Shown: piece after piece, positions 17,640 to 25,544 of the stretch
Numbering within the stretch: position 1 is the stretch's first letter
Layout of the letters: each line of letters begins with the position of its first letter
DNA from: Micavibrio sp. UBA6929
Lineage (GTDB): Bacteria > Pseudomonadota > Alphaproteobacteria > Micavibrionales > Micavibrionaceae
Reading direction: 5' to 3'
Length of the DNA: 27,332 bases
Assembly (NCBI GenBank): GCA_002448815.1
Contig: DKAJ01000007.1
Location: forward strand, 107,197-134,528
Notes under the pieces: generated by a model
The model's database searches: none
What the model was told of the DNA's origin: nothing
What the model saw: only the letters and a program-made list of their open reading frames with translations
Program-made: the position numbers and the translations under genes

Positions 17640-17846
17640 ATGTCAGAAACGATACCAAGCCTGCTTACTGTTAGGCAATTCTCTGCAAAATATCCGGCGT
17701 TTCCCGAAGGTGGGATGCGCCACAGAATTTTTCACGCTGATAAAAACGGGTTCGCCCGTTGCATTCGTCGTGTGGGTGCAAAAGTCCTAATTGATGAAAT
17801 TGAATTTTTCAAATGTATAGAGGAGCAAAATAGTGTTGCAGTTTAA
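17640..17846 (+). CDS. AlpA-like small DNA-binding protein
   Basis: 68-residue protein resembling the small AlpA/excisionase-type proteins of integrative elements. It begins with a winged-helix-like segment (LTVRQFSAKYPAFPEGG) and a conserved RVGAKVLIDEIEFF hairpin, as in proteins that regulate integrase or bend DNA for excision. A strong ribosome site (AAGGA) lies just before the ATG. It follows the hypothetical HTH gene by 86 bp. The call is by pattern; an unrelated small regulator is possible. Confidence 0.7.
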   Translation: MSETIPSLLTVRQFSAKYPAFPEGGMRHRIFHADKNGFARCIRRVGAKVLIDEIEFFKCIEEQNSVAV

Positions 17847-17853
17847 TAACTGC
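17838..17853 (+). terminator. Hairpin overlapping the AlpA-like stop codon
   Basis: GCAGTT and AACTGC form a perfect 6-bp stem with a 4-nt TAAT loop that includes the stop codon, followed by TCTCTTC. It is a weak terminator candidate, or the first stem of the structured RNA that follows. Confidence 0.4.
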
Positions 17854-17855
17854 TC

Positions 17856-18120
17856 TCTTCATGTGGTCGGGTAAGACGGTAGCGCATGAAGTAGTACGGC
17901 CTACTATGGCTGTGATCAAGGCAACCGCAGTCCTAGGGTGAAAGCGGGATCACTGGCGATATTCTCTTGTCGTCATAAGTAGTCACCAACTCTGACTCAA
18001 TAGAGACATTGTGATGTCAGAGGCCTGTGCGAGGGCTGGCTCCGGCAAGCATATACGCAAGGCAGAGGGAACGGCTCAGCTTTTTAGCTGGGCTGTCGTC
18101 CTATGCCTGAGATCAGGCTT
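17856..18120 (+). ncRNA. Candidate structured non-coding RNA
   Basis: No open frame covers this stretch, but it folds densely. Stems: CTTCATG/CATGAAG (17857-17863 with 17885-17891); GTGATC plus CCGC with GCGG plus GATCAC (17912-17928 with 17944-17953, 7-nt bulge); CTCTGAC/GTCAGAG (17990-17996 with 18016-18022); an 11-bp hairpin with TTTT loop at 18071-18096; and GCCTGA/TCAGGC at 18105-18118. The 11-bp hairpin uses two G-U pairs that would be A-C mismatches on the other strand, so the RNA should be read from the plus strand. It is more GC-rich than its neighbours. I do not recognise a known RNA family. It could be an independent RNA or the leader of the 53-aa ORF. Confidence 0.55.
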
Positions 18121-18154
18121 CACACTACAAACATATTAGTTTTTAAGAGATCAA

Positions 18155-18316
18155 ATGAAAAAAAAAGAAACAATTTTAGCAGAGATGACTGAGAAAAAAT
18201 CAAAGTACGGAAACCTCTATTTTGAGGGCAAAGGCGATTCCGGTGCAAAATTTATCATGCAGAAATCAAAAAATGCGCGCGGCGAAAAAGTTTGGAAATT
18301 ATTCATCGCTAAATAA
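18155..18316 (+). CDS. Small hypothetical protein (53 aa)
   Basis: Short ORF with ATG at 18155 and stop TAA at 18314-18316. The product is Lys-rich (8 of the first 21 residues are Lys), with a central FEGKGDSGAKFIMQKSKNA and a C-terminal WKLFIAK, compatible with a small beta-rich nucleic-acid-binding protein. AAGAGA upstream is a weak ribosome site. It sits between the structured RNA region and the DUF5681-like gene on the same strand. No family recognised. Confidence 0.6.
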   Translation: MKKKETILAEMTEKKSKYGNLYFEGKGDSGAKFIMQKSKNARGEKVWKLFIAK

Positions 18317-18349
18317 GTAGTGCCAACTGTAAAAAACAATAGGTTTACA

Positions 18350-18685
18350 ATGCCATTTGAAAAAGGAGAGTCAGGAAATCCGAACGGCAGGCCGAAAGGT
18401 TCAACAAACCGTTCTACGAAAGCAATGAAAAAGGCTCTCGCACAACTAATCGATGATAACTTGGATAATATGTCTGATTGGTTGAACGAAATGGCGAAGG
18501 ATGATCCCAAAGCCGCTTTTCAGTGTATGTTGAGTTTGATGGAATTCCACATGCCCAAAATGTCCCGCGTGACCTTTGTTGGCGACAACGAAGAGAAAGC
18601 AGACCATGAAATCAACAAACATTCTCAAGCGATTGCAGACGCTGTGGATCGTGAAATGCAAAAGGTCTTACAAAACCCGATTTAG
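18350..18685 (+). CDS. DUF5681-like protein
   Basis: 111-residue protein starting with the hallmark GESGNPNGRPKGSTNRS segment of the DUF5681 family, found in phage and integrative-element proteins; the function is not established. I prefer ATG 18350, which places the motif at the N-terminus as in the family, over GTG 18320. The rest is helical and ends in a charged tail. It follows the 53-aa ORF by 33 bp and faces the secreted-protein gene convergently. Confidence 0.75.
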   Translation: MPFEKGESGNPNGRPKGSTNRSTKAMKKALAQLIDDNLDNMSDWLNEMAKDDPKAAFQCMLSLMEFHMPKMSRVTFVGDNEEKADHEINKHSQAIADAVDREMQKVLQNPI

Positions 18686-18701
18686 TTCCTATCAAATTGG
18701 G
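18676..18701. terminator. Hairpin between convergent genes
   Basis: CCCGATTT pairs with AAATTGGG (one G-U pair) around a 10-nt loop, covering the end of the DUF5681-like gene and the gap before the convergent secreted-protein gene. It lacks a clear T run. Confidence 0.3.
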
Positions 18702-18704
18702 CGC

Positions 18705-19148
18705 TCAATTCTGGTCATTTTCCTGCTTGTTTAATTTCAGATATATAGCAATCCATCCCCTTTCTTCCGCAACATCACAAAAGTCCCTGCCTGTAAATTC
18801 TTTGAATTTGTATTTGATGCTTCCAGCCTCGTCATAGTTCTGTACAAAAAACCCAAAAATCTGTTTCTCCACTTTTCTTTCTGTAAAGCCATATCGCGCT
18901 ATTTTTTGTATGAAAATGGGACACCCAACAGTGCCAACGCTATTCTCAGGATCACCTCTGTAAATCTTATTGATCTCATCCCAGCGCTCCCACATATTTC
19001 GATGAGCCAAACATTGGGCGGCGTTTTGCACCTCCCATTCAATAGAGCCGCAGGCACGGTCTTTTTCATCCGACCAAAACCACGCATGGGCTTTCCCGCC
19101 AATGACAAGAAACCCTAGGATAAGAGCGGCGATAATCGCAGTTCTCAT
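18705..19148 (-). CDS. Secreted hypothetical protein
   Basis: 147 residues with an N-terminal signal peptide (hydrophobic ~4-17, cleavage near AHA). The mature protein has Cys residues at CGSIEWEVQNAAQC, VGCPIF and DFCDV, so disulfides in the periplasm are likely. Family not recognised. Its ATG shares one base with the stop codon of the upstream lipoprotein gene (TAATG), so the two are translationally coupled and probably act together in the envelope. Confidence 0.75.
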   Translation of the reverse strand: MRTAIIAALILGFLVIGGKAHAWFWSDEKDRACGSIEWEVQNAAQCLAHRNMWERWDEINKIYRGDPENSVGTVGCPIFIQKIARYGFTERKVEKQIFGFFVQNYDEAGSIKYKFKEFTGRDFCDVAEERGWIAIYLKLNKQENDQN

Positions 19149-19597
19149 TACTGGGAATCTTTGGGACTTATTTGAAAGTAACCAGATTGTTCGGAGACAC
19201 TGGCGTTGATGGCATCGCCCAACATGCCCATGCCGTATCCCCCCATAATGTTGCTGCCACGAGGCGTTACTTGGAAATTATATGTTTCTCCTGCTTTTGC
19301 ATCGAAGCTGACTACAAACTGTCCGAAAGCTGTTGGCGTTGATACTGAAAGTGTGTTTTGACCTTTTGAAATATTGTGCACAACGCTTCCGCCACGCCCT
19401 AGGCTCGCGATTTTTGTGCCATTGGATCGCACATCCACTGCCGCCGCTAAATACAATAGGCTATTGTCACGCTCTACAATAATTCGCGCTTTGTCCGATG
19501 GAATGGGTTCATTCAACTTGCCATAGTTTACTGCGTCTGTCGTGCCACAGGCAGTTAGCAAAACTGTTGCCAATAACGATAATAAGATTTTGTTCAT
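19148..19597 (-). CDS. DUF2846-like small lipoprotein
   Basis: 149-residue predicted lipoprotein: signal MNKILLSLLATVLLTAC with lipidated Cys17. The mature domain runs from PSDKARIIVERDNSLLYLA through the turn-rich GRGGSVVHNISKGQ and AGETYNFQVTPRG, resembling DUF2846-type lipoproteins (beta-sandwich, role unknown). A good ribosome site (GGGAG) precedes the ATG. First gene of a two-gene operon with the secreted protein. A cell-surface role such as superinfection exclusion by the island is conceivable, but nothing in the sequence proves it. Confidence 0.8.
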   Translation of the reverse strand: MNKILLSLLATVLLTACGTTDAVNYGKLNEPIPSDKARIIVERDNSLLYLAAAVDVRSNGTKIASLGRGGSVVHNISKGQNTLSVSTPTAFGQFVVSFDAKAGETYNFQVTPRGSNIMGGYGMGMLGDAINASVSEQSGYFQISPKDSQ

Positions 19598-19624
19598 ATC
19601 AAAACTCCCTTTTGTTTACGGAAA

Positions 19625-19814
19625 CGGCTCCGTGATTTCTCACGAGAGCCGGGGAGTTGATAACCATCCTGTGAATGGCGCGGCGTATTCACGCTAAGCG
19701 CTATTGTATTCCGTCCGCCTCCCCGACATAGGTCGAGAAGGCATCGCAATTACGGCTCGATGCTGTTAGCCGCACAGGTGGGGTTATCACGCCCCAGTTG
19801 GTAAAATTACCAAC
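19625..19814 (-). ncRNA. Candidate structured RNA / 5' leader of the lipoprotein operon
   Basis: The intergenic region folds strongly. TGATAACC (19658-19665) pairs with GGTTATCA (19782-19789), CCTGTG (19668-19673) with CACAGG (19773-19778), and GGGG (19651-19654) with CCCC (19792-19795). Together these enclose ~100 nt that hold further hairpins such as GCATCG/CGATGC. A hairpin at 19625-19651 has a GAAA (GNRA) tetraloop when read on the minus strand, and GTTGGTAA/TTACCAAC forms another at 19797-19814. The tetraloop favours minus-strand reading, making this the leader of the lipoprotein operon. No known riboswitch class recognised. Confidence 0.5.
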
Positions 19815-19893
19815 CATCTTGATTAGTAGGCTGTAACGCCAAAAAATTCAATGCTTATAAGTATTAAGACTGTTTTTTATCCGTATGGAGAAT

Positions 19894-19899
19894 TATAAT
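19894..19899 (+). promoter_or_regulatory. Possible -10 box of the KAP gene
   Basis: Perfect TATAAT ending 7 bp before the ATG at 19907. Transcription would start almost at the ATG, implying a leaderless mRNA. The -35 region (around 19871) is weak, and no ribosome site is correctly spaced (GGAG is 16 nt from the ATG). Confidence 0.35.
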
Positions 19900-19906
19900 C
19901 CTCAGC

Positions 19907-22303
19907 ATGACTACAAAGAAGAAACCTCAGAAAAATAAGCAATTCTCTTTGCTCTCAGGAAATATCAAGGTTAATGAACCCCTTGATGACGAATTACGTA
20001 GAAAGCCTTTTGCCAAAGGTATTGCAAAACTGATTACAGCATCGCCACAGGACGAGTGTTTCGTCATTGGTATTGAAGGCGCATGGGGTGAGGGTAAAAG
20101 TTATGCCATAGACTTAATCCGAAGAGAAATTGAAGAATACAATCAGAATGAAAGCGCTAAACCTATAAAATGGATGGTATTCAACCCTTGGCACTTCACC
20201 GATAACGAACATCTTGCTAGTTTATTTCTCAGGGATTTGGCGACATTTATTGAGCGTGAGGTCAGAACAAAACCTATAAAATTCTTTTTTTGGCTAAAAA
20301 ATAAACTGAAACCAATAAAATCGATTGTTGATTTTTTTATTAAAAATCGACTGGCTCGTAGATTAGCATTGTTTGGTCTTGCGGGTATTTTTTACCTTCT
20401 TGCCTACCTGACAAATTTCATTCCTCAAATCTCTATTGGAACGGCCTTTTTATTATGGCTTGTCTACGATTGGTTGCGCTCTCCGCACGCGATGGAAGAT
20501 ACCGAAAAAGCGCTGATTGGGGTTTCAGATTTACTGCGTGATTATGCCGATATTTTAGAAGATTACGAAGATTCATTATCTACCAAAACTTTAGATCAGC
20601 TAAAAAAAGAAGTTCAGAAAAAGTTAGGTAGTGAGGATTTACCGTTTTCACACATCGTAGTTGCGATAGAGGACTTAGACAGACTCAATCCAGAAGAGGT
20701 CCGTTCTATGGTGCAATTAATGCGCATGATAGCAGACTTTCCAAAGGTTATTTATTTAGTGGGCTATGATCGTAAGCATGTAATTAATGCACTGGGTGAC
20801 TTGGCTGGTAAACACGCAAGTAAAGAAGAGGCTTCCATTTATGGAGAGGGATATCTTCAAAAAGTCGTGCAGGCGGCTTATCAACTGCCTCGTCCAGCCG
20901 ACCATGCTATTGCAAGCATGACTTTTGACAGATTTTATAAAATGGTATCCGAGATTTACGGTAGCGATTTTAACCAAAAACCATACTGGCAAAGGATTTC
21001 TCCAGCTATCGCCACGCTATTCACCTCTTTGCGCGTGGGAGAGAGAGTTATAAACCGATCACTTCACATGGTAACGATGCTGGAAAATAAAAGTGATCCC
21101 GCAGACATTTTAGTGGCGTCTTACTTGATGGAATACCAACCTGAACTTTGGGATTGGCTATGGCTTCATCGTAACGCTGTTTTAAGCGGAGGTAGAAGGC
21201 TGGTTGGCACCGATACTAATACTCATCCTTTAGGACATAGAGGTGAGTTGCCGGAAGAAGGTTATATCCAAGATCAAATACGCGGCGATAAAGAAACAAA
21301 AGAAAAAATAGTAAATATCCTTCGTATAGTGTTCCCAGCCTTACAGTTTGATAATTCCTATTCTTTCAGTGATACAGAGAGGGAATCCTTTCGGATGGGT
21401 ATTCCTGATTTCATGGAGATGTATTTTAAATACGAACAGAACCCAGCCACAGAGATACCGGAAATTGTTTCTGACTTATTGAAAGCAAGAAGCGATAAAG
21501 GGCGAGGGAAAGTTTTGCAAAAGGTTCGGGCATTTGGTGGATATATGCCTCGATATGTCATTCGCGACCTGAAAGAACACAATGAAAAAGAACCGTTTGA
21601 TTGGCAGACGCAAGCATTGCCACTTTTGAGATCACTGGGCAAAAATTTTGATAATGAGGGGGAAGTTGTATCAATCCTTATGTTTGCGGTAGAACTTATT
21701 AATTCTCAGCCTGAAAAAAATAGGCCCCAAGCCCTGAGCGATTTATTATCGCACTGGATAAGTGATGGAGTAATTTATTTACCCATGCACTTATTTGAAA
21801 AGGCGGCAATGGAAAACGGTCATATTGAGTACGATCCCGAGATGTCCAAAAGCGACTATCCTTTAAATGTAAAACTCACAGAAAGTGATTTTACAAAATT
21901 AAAGGAAAAAGTGGAGAAAGAGATTTCTCTTTGGGCTAGGCATGACCGTAATGAACGTTGGCTCGAGCATAATCACGCCGCACCCATGCTTTTTATGTGG
22001 CTACGTTTAAACGCTGAAGAAGCCAGAAGAACATTAGATGAATGGGTGGCCAATGACAGAAGCCTAATTGAATTGCTCAATACAATGATGAATACAGGCT
22101 ATACTTATGACATGAACACAGGCGGTGGCGCTGTTGCAAGATACGGCCTTAGCAAATATGGTTTGAAAAAACTTATAGGCCTCGACACTCCTGAAATCCA
22201 AGCACGAGTAAATGATGCCGTTTCAAATGTACCGTACATAACAAGCGAATACCCAGAAGTCATTAGAGCCGTTCGTGCCTTGCCTGATAGACTGCCGGAT
22301 TAA
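19907..22303 (+). CDS. KAP-family P-loop NTPase with transmembrane insert
   Basis: STAND-like KAP NTPase; family members include phage-exclusion proteins such as PifA of the F plasmid. The 798 residues show Walker A GAWGEGKS (58-65), the KAP-typical VFNPWHF after it, and two closely spaced transmembrane helices inserted in the domain (~153-190). Walker B follows as VVAIEDLDRL (~251-260), then LVGYDRKHV. The C-terminal ~450 residues are helical and not recognised; they probably sense or act. The protein should sit on the inner face of the membrane. Gene end is 16 bp from the end of the convergent ApeA-like gene, within the defence half of the island. A role in phage defence is inferred from family and context. 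Confidence 0.88.
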   Translation: MTTKKKPQKNKQFSLLSGNIKVNEPLDDELRRKPFAKGIAKLITASPQDECFVIGIEGAWGEGKSYAIDLIRREIEEYNQNESAKPIKWMVFNPWHFTDNEHLASLFLRDLATFIEREVRTKPIKFFFWLKNKLKPIKSIVDFFIKNRLARRLALFGLAGIFYLLAYLTNFIPQISIGTAFLLWLVYDWLRSPHAMEDTEKALIGVSDLLRDYADILEDYEDSLSTKTLDQLKKEVQKKLGSEDLPFSHIVVAIEDLDRLNPEEVRSMVQLMRMIADFPKVIYLVGYDRKHVINALGDLAGKHASKEEASIYGEGYLQKVVQAAYQLPRPADHAIASMTFDRFYKMVSEIYGSDFNQKPYWQRISPAIATLFTSLRVGERVINRSLHMVTMLENKSDPADILVASYLMEYQPELWDWLWLHRNAVLSGGRRLVGTDTNTHPLGHRGELPEEGYIQDQIRGDKETKEKIVNILRIVFPALQFDNSYSFSDTERESFRMGIPDFMEMYFKYEQNPATEIPEIVSDLLKARSDKGRGKVLQKVRAFGGYMPRYVIRDLKEHNEKEPFDWQTQALPLLRSLGKNFDNEGEVVSILMFAVELINSQPEKNRPQALSDLLSHWISDGVIYLPMHLFEKAAMENGHIEYDPEMSKSDYPLNVKLTESDFTKLKEKVEKEISLWARHDRNERWLEHNHAAPMLFMWLRLNAEEARRTLDEWVANDRSLIELLNTMMNTGYTYDMNTGGGAVARYGLSKYGLKKLIGLDTPEIQARVNDAVSNVPYITSEYPEVIRAVRALPDRLPD

Positions 22304-22319
22304 AAGTGTGGTTTTTAAA

Positions 22320-23708
22320 TTATTTTGCCTCTAATTTTTGCTGTAACGCACGGCTATTACTCGCGATTGCTTCAATTTCTTCCTCTGTGAAGCCTATTAC
22401 CGATAGGAAGTGTAGACTAAATATCGCTTCCATTTTTTGGCAGATTACCCAAAAGTCTCTTCCTTTCACAGCGTCCTTTTCTAATTCTGCACTGTAATGT
22501 GTCAAATAGTTACGCGTGACGACGATTTTCCTTAAAAGTTTTGCCCTTTCGGTGCTGTTACCTAAATATTTTTTGAATGGCTCAACGATTGCTTTCAGGC
22601 GTTTGTTCAGGCTGATTTCATTCCCATACCTTAACCTACCAGATAACCAATCTTGATGTTCTTCAGGGCAATTCTCTATAATTTCTTGTTTCAAACTCTC
22701 GTACTGCGACTCCTCCATCAACACTTCATCAGAAGTGCGTCTATGATACGTCTCTAAGCCTTGAGCCAGTGCTAAAAACTTTCCGTCAATGTATCTTTGG
22801 GCTTCTGTTTTCGTCGAAAAATAAAGAGCCATGGCTGGAGACAACGTCTCATAAGCGATCAACCAGTTATTAAAAATCTTATCTGCATGAATAGAAATTG
22901 CTTTATAATTAAAGAGCATATCATGCCAGGCTTTTTTGGGTTTGTTCTCCGAATATGGCTGGCTTTCGTAATATATTTTGATTGGGGCAGGTCTATTTTT
23001 GTCTTCACTGATCTGAATTGTAAGTTCAGGTGATGTAGCAACTAAATTCTTCATGGCAACAGTATCGTCGATTGCAAAACACATCAAATTTGTGATTTTG
23101 AAAGCCATCTCTGTAAAGTCTTTAAGAGGCCTTATTGTTTCAGAAGTTAGTTTAAAATAGACGTTTTGGCTGACTTTTGCTTCAGTGATGTTAGGAACCC
23201 CAGGAAGCGTCCAGCCAAAACATATATTGAGCGTGAAGCCTTCACCTAAAGAGATAGAGATGTCTTCAGGGGGAGAATAGTCTATCTGTGCAGTTTTGTT
23301 CTTCCAATCATGCTGGACGTTAATTCCGCTAATGCCTACCCACTCATCTAAGCAATCAACACTAAATGCAAGTGTTGAGAACATAACGGATTCATCTTTT
23401 TCCCATGCGGCGCCGCTCAACACCATCGAAACATATATTTTAGATTTGGATATGCCGCCGAATGAAAGATTTTTGCTTGTGTAAAAACAACGTTCTAAGG
23501 TTACGTTACCATCACCCTCTACGAAACCAACGATCCTTGGAAGATCAAACTCCTTGTTAAACAGTGTTAAATCTTCATCAAAATTCCCGATGATTTCTAA
23601 TTCTATTCTTCCGCCATTTTTAATTTTAAGGATACCAGGTTTTTTGTCGTTCTCACGATCCGGCAACCAAAAGTAACCTGTCTTTTCTAATTCTTCTTCA
23701 ATTCTCAT
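22320..23708 (-). CDS. ApeA-like HEPN-domain protein
   Basis: 462-residue protein with the two-part look of the ApeA anti-phage family. An N-terminal beta-rich domain (~1-250; starts EKTGYFWLPDRENDKKPGIL and includes GNVTLERCF) is followed by a C-terminal helical HEPN domain. The HEPN RNase motif Rx4H is intact as RNYLTH (R399, H404). HEPN RNases of this type are thought to cut cellular RNA once triggered, stopping phage spread. Its ATG lies 6 bp after the stop of the CHAT gene with no clear ribosome site of its own, which suggests translational coupling and matched amounts of the two proteins. The family call is by pattern and should be confirmed by profile search. Confidence 0.82.
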   Translation of the reverse strand: MRIEEELEKTGYFWLPDRENDKKPGILKIKNGGRIELEIIGNFDEDLTLFNKEFDLPRIVGFVEGDGNVTLERCFYTSKNLSFGGISKSKIYVSMVLSGAAWEKDESVMFSTLAFSVDCLDEWVGISGINVQHDWKNKTAQIDYSPPEDISISLGEGFTLNICFGWTLPGVPNITEAKVSQNVYFKLTSETIRPLKDFTEMAFKITNLMCFAIDDTVAMKNLVATSPELTIQISEDKNRPAPIKIYYESQPYSENKPKKAWHDMLFNYKAISIHADKIFNNWLIAYETLSPAMALYFSTKTEAQRYIDGKFLALAQGLETYHRRTSDEVLMEESQYESLKQEIIENCPEEHQDWLSGRLRYGNEISLNKRLKAIVEPFKKYLGNSTERAKLLRKIVVTRNYLTHYSAELEKDAVKGRDFWVICQKMEAIFSLHFLSVIGFTEEEIEAIASNSRALQQKLEAK

Positions 23709-23714
23709 AGTGTT

Positions 23715-25529
23715 TTATTTATACCGCTTTGAAACCATTTTAGCGACAAGTTCTATTTCAGCTTTAAGAAAGTCGAGGTTTTCCTTGATCTTTTTGTTAG
23801 CGAAGTCATCTTTGTTGTTATCATTAAGGCTTCTCGCCATATTGGCGCCGCTTCTAGTCATGTTCTGAAATACTCTTTTGGCTTTATCCTCACTTGTTAT
23901 TCGTAATCTTTGAAAATGTGGGCCGACCATAATGTATGGGCGTTTAATACTGTCCTGATATACATCATTTTGAGCGCGCCATAGAGCAACAGCCAGAGAT
24001 TTGCCAAAATATTTGCTGGTAAGTTTAATCGCTATTTCACAGGCTTGTGCATCCATAACCTCGAACAATGTGCCGATGTATACTCTCGCTTGTCCAAATA
24101 TAAAGTCTCCTGCTAATCGGTGCCAAGAAGAGCAGGCATTGTTAAGAATTATTGGCAAAGAATCGCCTGCTATATGTTCTGGCACAGGGATATAATTATT
24201 GTCCCACATTTTAAGTGCTGATGAGCCTCTGACACGATTTATAGGAACTTTTTTAACTGGTTTGAAATCATCCATATCTCGACTACGTTCGATATAATCT
24301 AAGATTGCAGTACCAACATAAAGTTCTTCTTTAGCCTTTGGATCATTCCAATTCACACCATCAAGAGAAGTAAATTTGCTGAATTGCATGACTTCCAGAA
24401 GTTCGTCTTCATGTGGAATATTTCCAACCCCTATAGTCGTATGTGTCACAAGAGTTCTTTCTATCCCCTCGCTATCTTTATATTCGTATGTCCACTCCCA
24501 ACCGCTGGCATCACCGCAGTGTGTGGAAATTAGCAAAAAATCATAAGGTAAAAGACCTATGTTCCTTGTTACGTTGTAGACATTGGCTCCGGAGCCTTTC
24601 AGGGTTTTTAAAATCATACCTCTTTGCCCAAGGCTTTCCTTTACTGTTTCCACCTCTGACGCTTCTACTTGTTCAGGATCAATCATAACTCCTAAAGAAA
24701 GACCTTGAGTGTTGGGTTGCTCTGGAATCATTGCATTAAGGATTGAGATTCCCATATCAGGATAATTAAATATGTGTGTGGTTGGTATTTCTGGATATGC
24801 AAAACCCCACGGAATTTTCCCTGATATGAATGTAAGCATTTTTTTACCGTCTAAAGGAATATTTGCAGATGCTTCTCGAAGCATTTCTTTTAGTTGTTCT
24901 AATTTCTCTGTTTGGGTTATATCGGCGTGGTCGGCAGAGGAATAAAATGCCTCACATATCGTCTCCGCTTTGCCTTCTTCCAGTTCGGATATTAAGCATA
25001 ATCCAGCACCAATCGAGTAAGCGTAATTTGCGGCTATAACTTGGGCTAATTCGTCGCCTTCTTCACAGACAACGAGGTGTTCTAAATCGCTGTAGGCACA
25101 ATCTTCTGATGTGCCGTTTTCAGCAAAAACAATTTCCTTTTTTTGACGTAGGGCTAATAACAGTCCAACCCCTATGTTCTTTTTACTCCATGTAAGTTTT
25201 TCTTCAGGGCGGGTAACAGACAGTTTTTCGATATTTGTTAAATCATCGATGCTTTCGACATATTCGACAATTTTATTGGGAAACTTCTCTTTGAAACTGT
25301 CCTTAACTTTTTGTTCGGCTTTAGCAAAAATTATAGGGTTAGGTTGAAAGCGAGCGGCTACATTATTGCGGCGTAAAACTTCATTGTCAGCATCATGTCT
25401 TGTAAGTCTTGGGCAATCTAATACAGGGGTATAATGCCCTCTTTTGCTCAACAAGGAGGATATTTGAGCTGTTATGTATGGATCATCACTAATAATTAAA
25501 AATTTTGAAAGTGTTGGGGCTTTCTGCAT
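23715..25529 (-). CDS. CHAT-domain caspase-like protease
   Basis: 604-residue protein with a C-terminal CHAT (clan CD cysteine peptidase) domain. The catalytic pair is visible: H337 in LLISTHCGDASG and C466 in ILNNACSSWHR. The characteristic CHAT tail follows: GQARVYIGTLFEV, then FGKSLAVALWRAQN. The N-terminal ~300 residues (from FLIISDDPYITAQISSLL) form an alpha/beta region I do not recognise; it may be the sensor. CHAT proteases in bacterial immunity cleave a partner after activation. First gene of a two-gene operon with the ApeA-like HEPN protein, 6 bp apart, so that protein is the obvious candidate partner or substrate. Start ATG 25529 has AAGGT upstream. Confidence 0.82.
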   Translation of the reverse strand: MQKAPTLSKFLIISDDPYITAQISSLLSKRGHYTPVLDCPRLTRHDADNEVLRRNNVAARFQPNPIIFAKAEQKVKDSFKEKFPNKIVEYVESIDDLTNIEKLSVTRPEEKLTWSKKNIGVGLLLALRQKKEIVFAENGTSEDCAYSDLEHLVVCEEGDELAQVIAANYAYSIGAGLCLISELEEGKAETICEAFYSSADHADITQTEKLEQLKEMLREASANIPLDGKKMLTFISGKIPWGFAYPEIPTTHIFNYPDMGISILNAMIPEQPNTQGLSLGVMIDPEQVEASEVETVKESLGQRGMILKTLKGSGANVYNVTRNIGLLPYDFLLISTHCGDASGWEWTYEYKDSEGIERTLVTHTTIGVGNIPHEDELLEVMQFSKFTSLDGVNWNDPKAKEELYVGTAILDYIERSRDMDDFKPVKKVPINRVRGSSALKMWDNNYIPVPEHIAGDSLPIILNNACSSWHRLAGDFIFGQARVYIGTLFEVMDAQACEIAIKLTSKYFGKSLAVALWRAQNDVYQDSIKRPYIMVGPHFQRLRITSEDKAKRVFQNMTRSGANMARSLNDNNKDDFANKKIKENLDFLKAEIELVAKMVSKRYK

Positions 25530-25544
25530 TCAACAATAACCTTC

